Assembly: GCA_947074335.1 (NCBI GenBank)
Contig: CAMTPG010000009.1
Location: 1-21,836 of the forward strand
Reading direction: 5' to 3'
From: an uncultured Parabacteroides sp.
GTDB lineage: Bacteria; Bacteroidota; Bacteroidia; Bacteroidales; Tannerellaceae
DNA length: 21,836 nucleotides
Made by a program: the position numbers and the translations under genes. The first letter of the stretch is position 1. Each line of letters opens with the position of its first letter. Below, piece after piece: positions 15,168 to 21,836 of the stretch. The notes beneath the pieces are model-generated. The model was not told where the DNA came from. It saw nothing but the letters and a program-made list of their open reading frames with translations, and searched no databases.

Positions 15168-15634
15168 ATATCCGATTGCGATTTCTGGATTATCATTTTG
15201 TCAGATGGATGAAAATCGACCGGATACATTCTGTACAAATTCAGATTATTCTTTCCGAATCAGAATAATTTATTGCGAAATATCTTTTTCTGAAGGGTTA
15301 TGTTTCCATAATGATCTGTTTTAATTTCACATTTATTTCTTACTATTCCTGATTGATTATGGTCCGATTCCTGGCAGGCATTACTCTGTTCGCCGGATGA
15401 TAATGCATTGTCGGGCTGACTATAGTCATCCCATGAACAGACCGGATACGGATCGATAATCCTTTGTATGCAAAAATATAAGGCATGGCCTGTGCATCCT
15501 GAAATCACGGCATACTCTTCCGCAGCAATATAAAGGCAATAACCAGATTGTAAAAGTGTCGTTTTTTCCTTGCTTTTGCTATCGGATTGATGCAAAAAAA
15601 TGCATACAGACAATTATCTATGGCAATTATTGCG
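15168..15634. other. 467-base stretch without a recognisable gene
   Basis: Reading frames here have no ATG start and no coding character, so I see no gene. Visible elements are an AT-rich hairpin (ATTATTCT 15245-15252 with AGAATAAT 15262-15269), a 12-base perfect palindrome TGACTATAGTCA at 15417-15428, and a 10-base direct repeat GACCGGATAC at 15218 and 15440. None is long enough to be convincing. The length of the gap leaves room for a small RNA or a decayed gene, but nothing in the sequence proves either. Confidence 0.4.
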
Positions 15635-15642
15635 TATCTTTG
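15635..15642 (+). promoter_or_regulatory. Bacteroidetes -7 box for aminotransferase/permease pair
   Basis: TATCTTTG, perfect to TAnnTTTG, 35 bases before the ATG at 15677. The -33 region is not clear. Confidence 0.6.
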
Positions 15643-15676
15643 CCGCATTCTAAAAAGTAATAAATAATATATAGTA

Positions 15677-16879
15677 ATGCCCAGTATTTCACAACGGGGA
15701 ATCGACATGCCGGAGTCTCCCATTCGTAAACTTGTTCCGCTGGCCAATCAGGCCAAAGCTAAAGGTCGTAAGGTATATCATCTTAACATCGGTCAGCCCG
15801 ATTTACCTACACCCGAAGTCGCGATCGAGGCGATGCGCAATGTGGATCGCAAAGTGATGGAATATTCTCCCAGTGAAGGAATTCGCAGTTTCCGCGAGAA
15901 GCTGGTGAAATATTATGCCAAATTCAACATCCTGGTCGATGTGGATGATATTATTATTACCACCGGCGGTTCAGAAGCGGTATTTTTTTCGTTCATGGCC
16001 TGTCTGGATCATGGCGACGAAATTATTGTGCCCGAACCGGCTTATGCCAATTACATGGCCTTCGCCATTTCGAGCGGTGCGGTGATTAAAACCATTCCTT
16101 CTACCATTGAAGAGGGTTTTGCCCTGCCTTCGGTCGAAAAATTCGAAGAGCTGATCACGCCGCGCACCAAAGCAATTTTAATCTGCAACCCCAATAATCC
16201 CACCGGTTATCTCTATACACAGAAAGAGATGGATCAGATTCGTGACATTGTAAAAAAATACGATCTTTTCCTGTTCTCGGATGAGGTATATCGCGAATTC
16301 TGTTACACCGGCGCGCCATACATTTCGGCTTTTCACCTGAAAGGTATTGAAAATAATGTGGTGCTTGTTGATTCAGTATCAAAACGTTACAGTGAATGTG
16401 GTATCCGCATCGGCGCTCTGATTACCAAAAACCAAATGGTGAAGGAGAATGTGATGAAGTGGTGCCAGGCGCGACTGAGTCCGCCGCTGATCGGTCAGAT
16501 CATGGCCGAAGCTTCGCTGGATACGCCCGACGAATATATGCTCGATGTTTACAACGAATATGTGGAACGCCGCAAATTTCTGGTAGACGGGCTGAACCGC
16601 ATTCCCGGTTGTTACTCGCCGATCCCGATGGGCGCTTTTTATACCGTGGCCAAGCTGCCGGTGGATGATGCCGACGAGTTTTGTGCCTGGTGTCTGCGCG
16701 AATTCGAATACGAAGGACAAACCATTATGCTGGCGCCGGCATCCGGTTTTTACACCACGCCCGAACTGGGTAAAAATGAGGTGCGTATTGCCTATGTGCT
16801 TAAAAAAGAGGAGTTGGCAAAGGCGCTTATCGTGTTGCAAAAAGCATTAGAGGCCTATCCGGGCAGAGTGATTGAATGA
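15677..16879 (+). CDS. Pyridoxal-phosphate aminotransferase, class I/II (aspartate aminotransferase-like)
   Basis: Fold type I PLP aminotransferase of 400 residues, probably aspartate (or broad amino acid) transaminase. Visible are LNIGQPDLPTP (36-46), the PLP phosphate-binding TTGGSEA (95-101), NPNNPTG (171-177) with the conserved asparagine, SDEVY (201-205) with D202 for the pyridine nitrogen, and SVSKRYSECGIRIG (233-246) with Schiff-base K236 and R244. NEVRIAYV (367-374) holds R370, which binds the substrate alpha-carboxylate. All catalytic residues are present. The GQPDLPTP start and overall pattern fit subgroup I-gamma/Ib enzymes rather than the E. coli AspC type; substrate cannot be fixed from sequence. 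Its TGA overlaps the ATG of the permease gene (ATGA), so the two are translationally coupled although no functional link is obvious. Confidence 0.9.
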   Translation: MPSISQRGIDMPESPIRKLVPLANQAKAKGRKVYHLNIGQPDLPTPEVAIEAMRNVDRKVMEYSPSEGIRSFREKLVKYYAKFNILVDVDDIIITTGGSEAVFFSFMACLDHGDEIIVPEPAYANYMAFAISSGAVIKTIPSTIEEGFALPSVEKFEELITPRTKAILICNPNNPTGYLYTQKEMDQIRDIVKKYDLFLFSDEVYREFCYTGAPYISAFHLKGIENNVVLVDSVSKRYSECGIRIGALITKNQMVKENVMKWCQARLSPPLIGQIMAEASLDTPDEYMLDVYNEYVERRKFLVDGLNRIPGCYSPIPMGAFYTVAKLPVDDADEFCAWCLREFEYEGQTIMLAPASGFYTTPELGKNEVRIAYVLKKEELAKALIVLQKALEAYPGRVIE

Positions 16880-18120
16880 GTTTAGAATTATTTATAGCAA
16901 GACGCATTCATTTTAGTAAATCGGGCGAACGCCGGGTTACCACACCTGTTGTCCGCATTTCGATCATCGGTATCGCTTTGGGTTTAGCCGTGATGATTTT
17001 ATCGGTTGCCATTGTCATCGGATTCAAAAAAGAGATCCGTAACAAGGTGATCGGTTTCGGTTCGCACATTCAGATTACCAATTTCAGCAGCAATAATTCG
17101 TACGAGTCTACGCCGGTTGCCGTGAGCGACACGCTGCTCGCCGAACTTCGGCAGTTTCCCGGCATCCGCCATGTGCAGGCATTCGGTACAAAGCCGGGTA
17201 TTTTAAAGACGGATACTGATTTTCAGGGAATTGTACTGAAGGGTGTGGAGGATGATTACGACTGGACTTTCTTTAAAGATCACCTCAAATCGGGTGAGAT
17301 TCTGCAACTCGATTCGGCTAAAACATCGAATGATGTGGTGATTTCACAATACCTGGCCGATCTGCTCGGGTTGAATCTTGATGATAATTTTCTGACCTAT
17401 TTTGTGCAGGATGATGTGCGCGCACGCCGTTTCCGCGTGGCGGGCATTTACGAAACCGGATTTGTGGATTTTGATAAGTTGTTTGTGCTGACAGATTTGC
17501 GACAGATCAGGCGACTTAACGGCTGGGCGGATGATCAGGTGAGCGGACTTGAACTGACACTCAACGACTGGGATCAGCTTGAGCCGGTAACCGAAGATCT
17601 ATATTTTACAATGGCCGAAAAACAGGACCGACTGGATAATACCTATTATACACGCTCGATTCGCGAACTGAATCCGATGATTTTCGACTGGCTCGATGTG
17701 CAGGATCTTAATGTGATTGTGATTTTGGTGCTGATTCTGCTTGTGGCCGGATTTACCATGATCTCGGGATTGCTGATTATCATTCTCGAACGTACCAATA
17801 TGATCGGCATTCTGAAGGCGCTGGGCGAAAATAACGGCAGTATCCGGAAGATTTTTCTCTATGTTTCCTTTTTCCTGATCGGCAAAGGCATGCTCTGGGG
17901 CAATGTAATCGGTATTTCACTTTGTCTGATTCAGAAACATTTCCGGGTGATAAAACTCGATCCCGCCATCTATTATCTCGATGCCGTGCCGATTGATCTG
18001 ACCGTTACATCGCTTATTCTGCTCAATGCCGGTACACTGATTGCATCCATGCTGATGATGTTGATTCCCTCTTATCTGGTAACGAAGATTGATCCGGTAA
18101 AGAGTATCCGTTTCGAATAG
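16876..18120 (+). CDS. ABC transporter permease, LolC/LolE (FtsX-like) type
   Basis: Inner-membrane permease of 414 residues with the MacB/LolC/FtsX layout. The N-terminus (LELFIARRIHFSKSGERRV) is typical of the LolC/LolE family. Then come TM1 (about 27-50), a large periplasmic domain (about 52-272), and the FtsX-like core with TM2 (about 278-302), TM3 (about 325-350) and TM4 (about 375-400). ERTNMIGILKALGENN (305-320) after TM2 is the coupling region that contacts the ATPase, and KIDPVKSIR (404-412) closes the protein. A role in moving lipoproteins from the inner membrane toward the outer membrane is likely by family. The ATPase partner (LolD-like) is not in this window. Overlaps the aminotransferase stop by ATGA. 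Confidence 0.88.
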   Translation: MSLELFIARRIHFSKSGERRVTTPVVRISIIGIALGLAVMILSVAIVIGFKKEIRNKVIGFGSHIQITNFSSNNSYESTPVAVSDTLLAELRQFPGIRHVQAFGTKPGILKTDTDFQGIVLKGVEDDYDWTFFKDHLKSGEILQLDSAKTSNDVVISQYLADLLGLNLDDNFLTYFVQDDVRARRFRVAGIYETGFVDFDKLFVLTDLRQIRRLNGWADDQVSGLELTLNDWDQLEPVTEDLYFTMAEKQDRLDNTYYTRSIRELNPMIFDWLDVQDLNVIVILVLILLVAGFTMISGLLIIILERTNMIGILKALGENNGSIRKIFLYVSFFLIGKGMLWGNVIGISLCLIQKHFRVIKLDPAIYYLDAVPIDLTVTSLILLNAGTLIASMLMMLIPSYLVTKIDPVKSIRFE

Positions 18121-18146
18121 AAATTCAATTGATCTCTGCTCTTCCC

Positions 18147-19325
18147 TCAAATTTTAGCTGTATAATCCTTTTTGCTGTTCGTCAGCCGATAGCTGCGAAT
18201 AGTAAGATGATAAAACGGCCGTGCCAGCTCCAGCAAAAACAATGCGCCTGTGGCCGGTTGCTGGTTGAGCAGCAATGCCGAGCGTCGGAATACAGAAGCT
18301 TTCACTGCAAAACGAAGCACAAAAAGCAGTAATGTCAATATCCACAGCAACGGATTTTGTGCCAGAATACCCACAACCGTCAATGCAATTTCACTGCCCA
18401 AAAACAGAAAGAACAGAAACGATTCGAGACGAAAGAAATTCAGCCGGCCGCCGCGAAAATAGGGGCGTGTGGCTGCACGGGCTACTTTAAGCTCTTTATA
18501 ATCAAACCACTGATCGATCTGGTTGTGTCGGGTCAGACTTTCCGGCGAATAAACCGCACGCGTATTTTTGCGGTTGGCTACCGAGTTGATAAACAGATCG
18601 TCGGATCCGGCATGCAGATAAAGTGATTTCGAATATCCTTTCTGGGCAAAAAAGAGCGACTTGCGATAGGAGAGGTTATTTCCGTTTCCACTAAATGGTC
18701 TGTTGCCCAGTGCCGAAGCCAGGTATTGCAAACCCTGCATCAGATTATCGTAAGCGATCAGTTTTTGTTTGAAACCTTTCGACCACGGATAGGAGCAGAA
18801 TCCCAGCACAATTTCAGTCTCGGGTGTATAAGCAGTTGCCATCGATGTAATCCATTGATTACTCACCGGCGCACTGTTTATTTCGATGAACAGCAGGATG
18901 TCGTGTCTGGCGGCTTTGATGCCCATGGTTAAGGCCAGTTTCTTATGACTAAGATATTGGGTCTCGTTGGGTACGAATGTGAAATACAGGTGTTTGTGTT
19001 CGTGCGAGAAAAGTTTGAGTACATCTTCGCTGTCGGCATCCGAACCATCATTTACCACAATCACTTCAAAATCGGAATAATCCTGCGTGAGGATGGCAGG
19101 CAGATTTTGATGCAGTTGTGCGGCATCGCCATTCGAGTAGACAATCACCGATACGGGAGGTTGCGCAGCCGGTTCTCCGTCTGTTATTTCCGTCTTTTTT
19201 CGGGCTTTCCGCAGCGGGCGGGCATAAACAATTGTATAATAAAGTATCAGCCACAGACAGCTGCCGGTAGTAAGTCCGATCAATAACCATTCGGATATTG
19301 AGAAGTGTAATAAGTCAGAAATCAT
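18147..19325 (-). CDS. Membrane glycosyltransferase family 2 protein lacking DxD
   Basis: 392-residue GT2-like protein. One N-terminal membrane segment (about 12-34), a GT-A domain (about 57-290), and two C-terminal segments (about 300-322 and 325-345). Nucleotide-binding parts are visible: PPVSVIVYSN (56-65) and VIVVNDGSD (88-96). The expected DxD metal motif, which should follow LLF at 144-146, reads E148-I-N150. The later catalytic-base region is kept as GSDD (240-243), and the Q/RxxRW motif appears as QIDQW (269-273). The protein is otherwise intact, so it may use another metal ligand, or have lost transferase activity. Sugar and acceptor unknown. It lies convergent to the permease gene and divergent from the DUF4954 gene. 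Confidence 0.85.
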   Translation of the reverse strand: MISDLLHFSISEWLLIGLTTGSCLWLILYYTIVYARPLRKARKKTEITDGEPAAQPPVSVIVYSNGDAAQLHQNLPAILTQDYSDFEVIVVNDGSDADSEDVLKLFSHEHKHLYFTFVPNETQYLSHKKLALTMGIKAARHDILLFIEINSAPVSNQWITSMATAYTPETEIVLGFCSYPWSKGFKQKLIAYDNLMQGLQYLASALGNRPFSGNGNNLSYRKSLFFAQKGYSKSLYLHAGSDDLFINSVANRKNTRAVYSPESLTRHNQIDQWFDYKELKVARAATRPYFRGGRLNFFRLESFLFFLFLGSEIALTVVGILAQNPLLWILTLLLFVLRFAVKASVFRRSALLLNQQPATGALFLLELARPFYHLTIRSYRLTNSKKDYTAKI

Positions 19326-19347
19326 TATTCGTAGTAAATATTTTGCA

Positions 19348-19384
19348 CAAAAATACAGACTTTTACTTTATTTTCATATTTTTG
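19348..19384. promoter_or_regulatory. Divergent -7 boxes for GT2 and DUF4954 genes
   Basis: Minus-strand TATTTTTG at 19348-19355 lies 22 bases before the GT2 ATG. Plus-strand TATTTTTG at 19377-19384 lies 124 bases before the DUF4954 ATG. Both match TAnnTTTG perfectly and are only 21 bases apart, so their -33 regions overlap and the two promoters may compete. The DUF4954 leader carries a 7-bp hairpin (AACTATG 19435-19441 with CATAGTT 19455-19461). Confidence 0.55.
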
Positions 19385-19508
19385 CAGCGACGGAAATTGA
19401 AAAACTACCACAGTTGGTTTATCAATACAGGCAAAACTATGGCAAAGGTTTCCACATAGTTGATTGATGCCTCCTTTTTGGAACCTGTTATCTTTAACTT
19501 ATTGGTTT

Positions 19509-21488
19509 ATGAGAAACTTAACTCAGCACGAGATTGACTCACTGACAGGCAATCATTGTGTGGCCGAAGATTGGACTCAAATCTTCGTGTCGGAGGATTT
19601 TTCGCCGGAACATATTTCGTTTACCCGATTTTCGGGACGGATTACGCTGGGCCGGTTTGTAAAAACTTTTCAACTGGCAGGCGGCTTATGCCGGCATTCG
19701 GGTATCCGCAATGCAACCCTGCATCATTGTGAGATCGGCAACGATGTGTTGATCGAGAATGTAGCCAATCACATCTCCAATTACCGGATCGGTGATGATT
19801 GCTATATTCAGAATGTCAACGTGATTGCCGTAGAAGAACGTTCCACCTTTGGTAATAATGTGTTTGTAAATGTGCTCAACGAAACGGGCGGGAGAGAGGT
19901 GCCGGTTTACAACGAGCTTTCCTCTTCGCTGGCCTATATTCTGGCAATGTACAGACACAAGAAACAACTGATATCGAATCTGTTTGATAAGATTTCCGTG
20001 TATGCGGATCAGCATGCCTACGAAATGGGCAATATCGGTAATCATGTCAAGATTCTGAATACCGGTACCATCAAACATGTCAATATCGGCGCTTACACCA
20101 AGATTGTGAACACGGTGCGACTCGAAAATGGTACGATCAACAGCAATCCGCTGGCGCCTGTTTATGTGGGCGATAGTGTAATTGCTACCGATTTTATCTT
20201 CTCGTCGGGCAGTTATATTGCCGATGCGGCCAAGCTGGTACGCTGTTTTGTGGGGCAGGCCTGTCATGTCTCGCATAACTTTTCGGCTCACGATACGCTG
20301 ATGTTTGCCAACTGCTCTTTCGAGAATGGCGAGGCCTGTTCGGTGTTTGCCGGTCCATACACCGTTTCCATGCATAAATCGAGCCTGCTCATTGCCGGCA
20401 TGTTCTCTTTTCTGAATGCGGGAAGCGGATCGAATCAGAGTAATCATATGTATAAACTGGGACCGATTCATCAGGGCATTATCGAACGCGGTTCAAAAAC
20501 AACGAGCGATTCGTATATATTATGGCCGGCCAAAGTGGGCGCTTTTTCGCTGGTGATGGGTCGCCATTACCGTCATTCGGATACAACCGATTTGCCGTTT
20601 TCTTACCTGATCGAAAAATCGGACGAGACTTATCTGATTCCCGGCGTAAATTTGCGTAGTGTGGGAACCATCCGCGATGTAAAGAAATGGCCGAAGCGCG
20701 ATAAGCGACAGGATGCTGCACAGCTGGATTGCATCAATTATAATCTGCTCAGTCCTTATACGATCGAAAAGATGATTCGCGGCCGTAATCAGCTGCTTAA
20801 CCTGAAAGCGGTTTCGGGCGACAGTCCGGATGTTTATACCTTGCGTAGTGTGCGCATTAAAAACTCTTCGCTGCGCAACGGCATCCATCTGTATGAGAAG
20901 GCCATTCATAAATTCTTTGGTAATTCAATTATCAACCGGCTGGGTAAAAAATATTACACTTCGATGGATGAGGTGCGTGAGCGGTTAAAACCCACGCATG
21001 CGTCGGGACTGGGCGACTGGGTCGATTTGTCGGGACTGATCACGCCCAAATCGGAAGTGGATCGTCTGATTCATGATATCGAATCTTCACCCATCACCTT
21101 ATACGAAATAGAAACCCGTTTCAGGCAGATGCACGACAGTTATTATGATATGGAGTGGACCTGGACGTATCGGGCGATGCAGGATTTTTACGGCTGCAAC
21201 TTTCAGACCATTACAATCGGTGAGATACGCGATCTGATCCATAAATGGAAAGATGCCGTAATCACACTCGATGAGTCGCTGTATAAGGATGCCATGAAAG
21301 AATTCTCGATTACTTCGATGATCGGATTTGGTGTAGATGGTGCCGAGGCTGATAAACTCAAAGATTTTGAATCGGTGCGGGGCAGCTTCGATGAGGATCC
21401 GTTTGTGGCAGCCGTGCGGCAGCATATCCGTGAGAAATCGTTGCTGGCTGATGAAATGCTTCATAATCTTTCGGCCATTCATGGATAA
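19509..21488 (+). CDS. DUF4954 family protein with left-handed beta-helix
   Basis: 659-residue cytoplasmic protein (no signal peptide) that I recognise as DUF4954, common in Bacteroidetes and of unknown function. From about 60 to 300 it shows hexapeptide-type repeats with spaced small and aliphatic residues (CEIGNDVLIENV 74-85, YRIGDDCYIQNV 92-103, VYVGDSVIATDF 218-229, CFVGQACHVSHNF 246-258), the mark of a left-handed parallel beta-helix. The best conserved block, GEACSVFAGPYTVSMHKSSL and on through YKLGPIHQG (274-323), looks like an active or binding site rich in His, Ser and Asn. KKWPKRD (392-398) follows, and the C-terminal third is predicted helical (GLGDWVDLSG 500-509, YDMEWTWTYRAM 546-557). 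The ATG at 19509 is chosen because MRNLTQHEI matches the usual family start; earlier in-frame TTG/ATG at 19464-19467 adds an odd hydrophobic tail. It precedes glmS, a hint toward amino-sugar metabolism. Confidence 0.85.
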   Translation: MRNLTQHEIDSLTGNHCVAEDWTQIFVSEDFSPEHISFTRFSGRITLGRFVKTFQLAGGLCRHSGIRNATLHHCEIGNDVLIENVANHISNYRIGDDCYIQNVNVIAVEERSTFGNNVFVNVLNETGGREVPVYNELSSSLAYILAMYRHKKQLISNLFDKISVYADQHAYEMGNIGNHVKILNTGTIKHVNIGAYTKIVNTVRLENGTINSNPLAPVYVGDSVIATDFIFSSGSYIADAAKLVRCFVGQACHVSHNFSAHDTLMFANCSFENGEACSVFAGPYTVSMHKSSLLIAGMFSFLNAGSGSNQSNHMYKLGPIHQGIIERGSKTTSDSYILWPAKVGAFSLVMGRHYRHSDTTDLPFSYLIEKSDETYLIPGVNLRSVGTIRDVKKWPKRDKRQDAAQLDCINYNLLSPYTIEKMIRGRNQLLNLKAVSGDSPDVYTLRSVRIKNSSLRNGIHLYEKAIHKFFGNSIINRLGKKYYTSMDEVRERLKPTHASGLGDWVDLSGLITPKSEVDRLIHDIESSPITLYEIETRFRQMHDSYYDMEWTWTYRAMQDFYGCNFQTITIGEIRDLIHKWKDAVITLDESLYKDAMKEFSITSMIGFGVDGAEADKLKDFESVRGSFDEDPFVAAVRQHIREKSLLADEMLHNLSAIHG

Positions 21489-21563
21489 AAATCACGATAC
21501 CGCAGCTGTTCGGTCGGGATTCATAAACGGACCGAATATCTGTGTATCAACTATAAAATAAAG

Positions 21564-21618
21564 ACAGACTGTATCTCTTTTATCCGCACCGGATGCGGAT
21601 ATTTGCAGCCTGTTTTTT
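21564..21618 (+). terminator. Probable terminator between DUF4954 gene and glmS
   Basis: An inner perfect 8-bp hairpin (TATCCGCA 21581-21588 with TGCGGATA 21594-21601, 5-base loop) lies inside an outer stem, ACAGACTG (21564-21571) with CAGCCTGT (21606-21613, one mismatch), and is followed by a run of T to 21618. It stands about 75 bases after the DUF4954 stop codon. Confidence 0.65.
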
Positions 21619-21703
21619 CATATTTTTCGTTTAATCATTTGCTGCAGTCCAAGTTCATGTTTAGGTTTTCACTTTCTCTGCAGTCTGAAAAATCAAAACA
21701 GTT

Positions 21704-21836
21704 ATGTGTGGAATTATTGGATATATAGGAAACGAAACCGCCGTGCCGGTTTTAATCGAGGGTTTAAAACGATTGGAATACCGCGGATACGACAGTGCGG
21801 GAATCGCAGTGATTGATCATTTCAACCGACTGCTTT
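21704..21836 (+). CDS. glmS: Glutamine--fructose-6-phosphate aminotransferase, N-terminal part
   Basis: Only the first 44 codons are inside the window. The protein starts MCGIIGYIG with the catalytic Cys2 of the class II glutamine amidotransferase domain and contains LEYRGYDSAGIAV (24-36), the GlmS hallmark. GlmS makes glucosamine-6-phosphate, the first committed step to UDP-GlcNAc for peptidoglycan and lipid A. The sequence is cut by the window edge, not broken. Upstream, CTGCAGTC is repeated at 21642-21649 and 21678-21685. TATTTTTC at 21620-21627 is a 7 of 8 match to the -7 consensus. No glmS ribozyme is apparent in the short leader. Confidence 0.95.
   Translation, partial: MCGIIGYIGNETAVPVLIEGLKRLEYRGYDSAGIAVIDHFNRLL

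Noticed and set aside
15218..15449. 10-base direct repeat GACCGGATAC at 15218 and 15440 as a mobile-element trace
   Set aside because: There are no terminal inverted repeats and no transposase remnants; a 10-base repeat in 500 bases can arise by chance.
15260..15613. 117-codon minus-strand frame in the 15168-15634 gap
   Set aside because: It contains no ATG at all (it would need a TTG start), has no family resemblance and no -7 box; probably random.
19464..19508. N-terminal extension of the DUF4954 protein
   Set aside because: The extra residues (MMPPFWNLLSLTYWF) are unlike the family start; ATG 19509 gives the expected MRNLTQHEI beginning.
19686..20471. 261-codon open frame on the minus strand inside the DUF4954 gene
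   Set aside because: It is fully antisense to a well supported coding region, has no promoter and no recognisable domain; long antisense frames arise from the codon bias of the real gene.
1..21836. CRISPR array, tRNA or rRNA gene, insertion sequence, phage or plasmid genes, toxin-antitoxin or defence island
   Set aside because: I looked for repeat-spacer periodicity, cloverleaf-like segments, transposase or integrase motifs and small paired toxin-like genes and saw none; gene content and base composition look uniform.

Overview
The window reads as ordinary core chromosome of a member of the Bacteroidota, most likely order Bacteroidales. The evidence is indirect but consistent. Upstream regions carry good matches to the Bacteroidetes -7 promoter element TAnnTTTG, and Shine-Dalgarno sequences are generally absent. 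A gldE-gldD pair is present, the HU protein is the Bacteroidetes type with a C-terminal FKPAK motif, and DUF4954 and DUF5715 proteins occur. I cannot name the genus. No tRNA, rRNA, CRISPR array, insertion sequence, integrase or phage gene was seen.

Layout. (1) 1-2146, minus strand: HU, a 29-residue basic ribosome-associated-type protein, and RNase G, closed by a strong terminator at the window edge. The leader between the small gene and RNase G can fold as an H-type pseudoknot. (2) 2337-5901, plus: mutY, ssb, gldE, gldD, a conserved Bacteroidetes neighbourhood that mixes DNA repair with gliding/envelope proteins, followed by a phosphopantetheinyl transferase (6094-6714). (3) 10316-6787, minus: phoH, purC, menG, aroE, a probable operon of RNA/phosphate-type ATPase, purine, menaquinone and shikimate genes. 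(4) 10577-14399, plus: a DUF5715 exported protein with a metallopeptidase-like motif, an ABC-F ATPase, and an MFS transporter 2 bases after it. (5) 14737-15099, plus: a small secreted helical protein as a self-contained unit with promoter, leader hairpin and strong terminator. (6) 15677-18120, plus: an aspartate-aminotransferase-like enzyme overlapping a LolC/E-type permease. (7) 18147-19325, minus: a membrane GT2 glycosyltransferase, divergent from (8) 19509-21488, plus: a DUF4954 beta-helix protein, then a terminator and the start of glmS at the right edge.

Most of the genes are housekeeping. I did not find a convincing new multi-gene system. The most interesting points are the pseudoknot in the RNase G leader, the small basic gene between HU and RNase G, the GT2 enzyme that lacks its DxD metal motif, the peptidase-like residues in the DUF5715 protein, the paired hairpins lying outside both predicted transcripts between phoH and the DUF5715 gene, and the DUF4954 protein of unknown function next to glmS.
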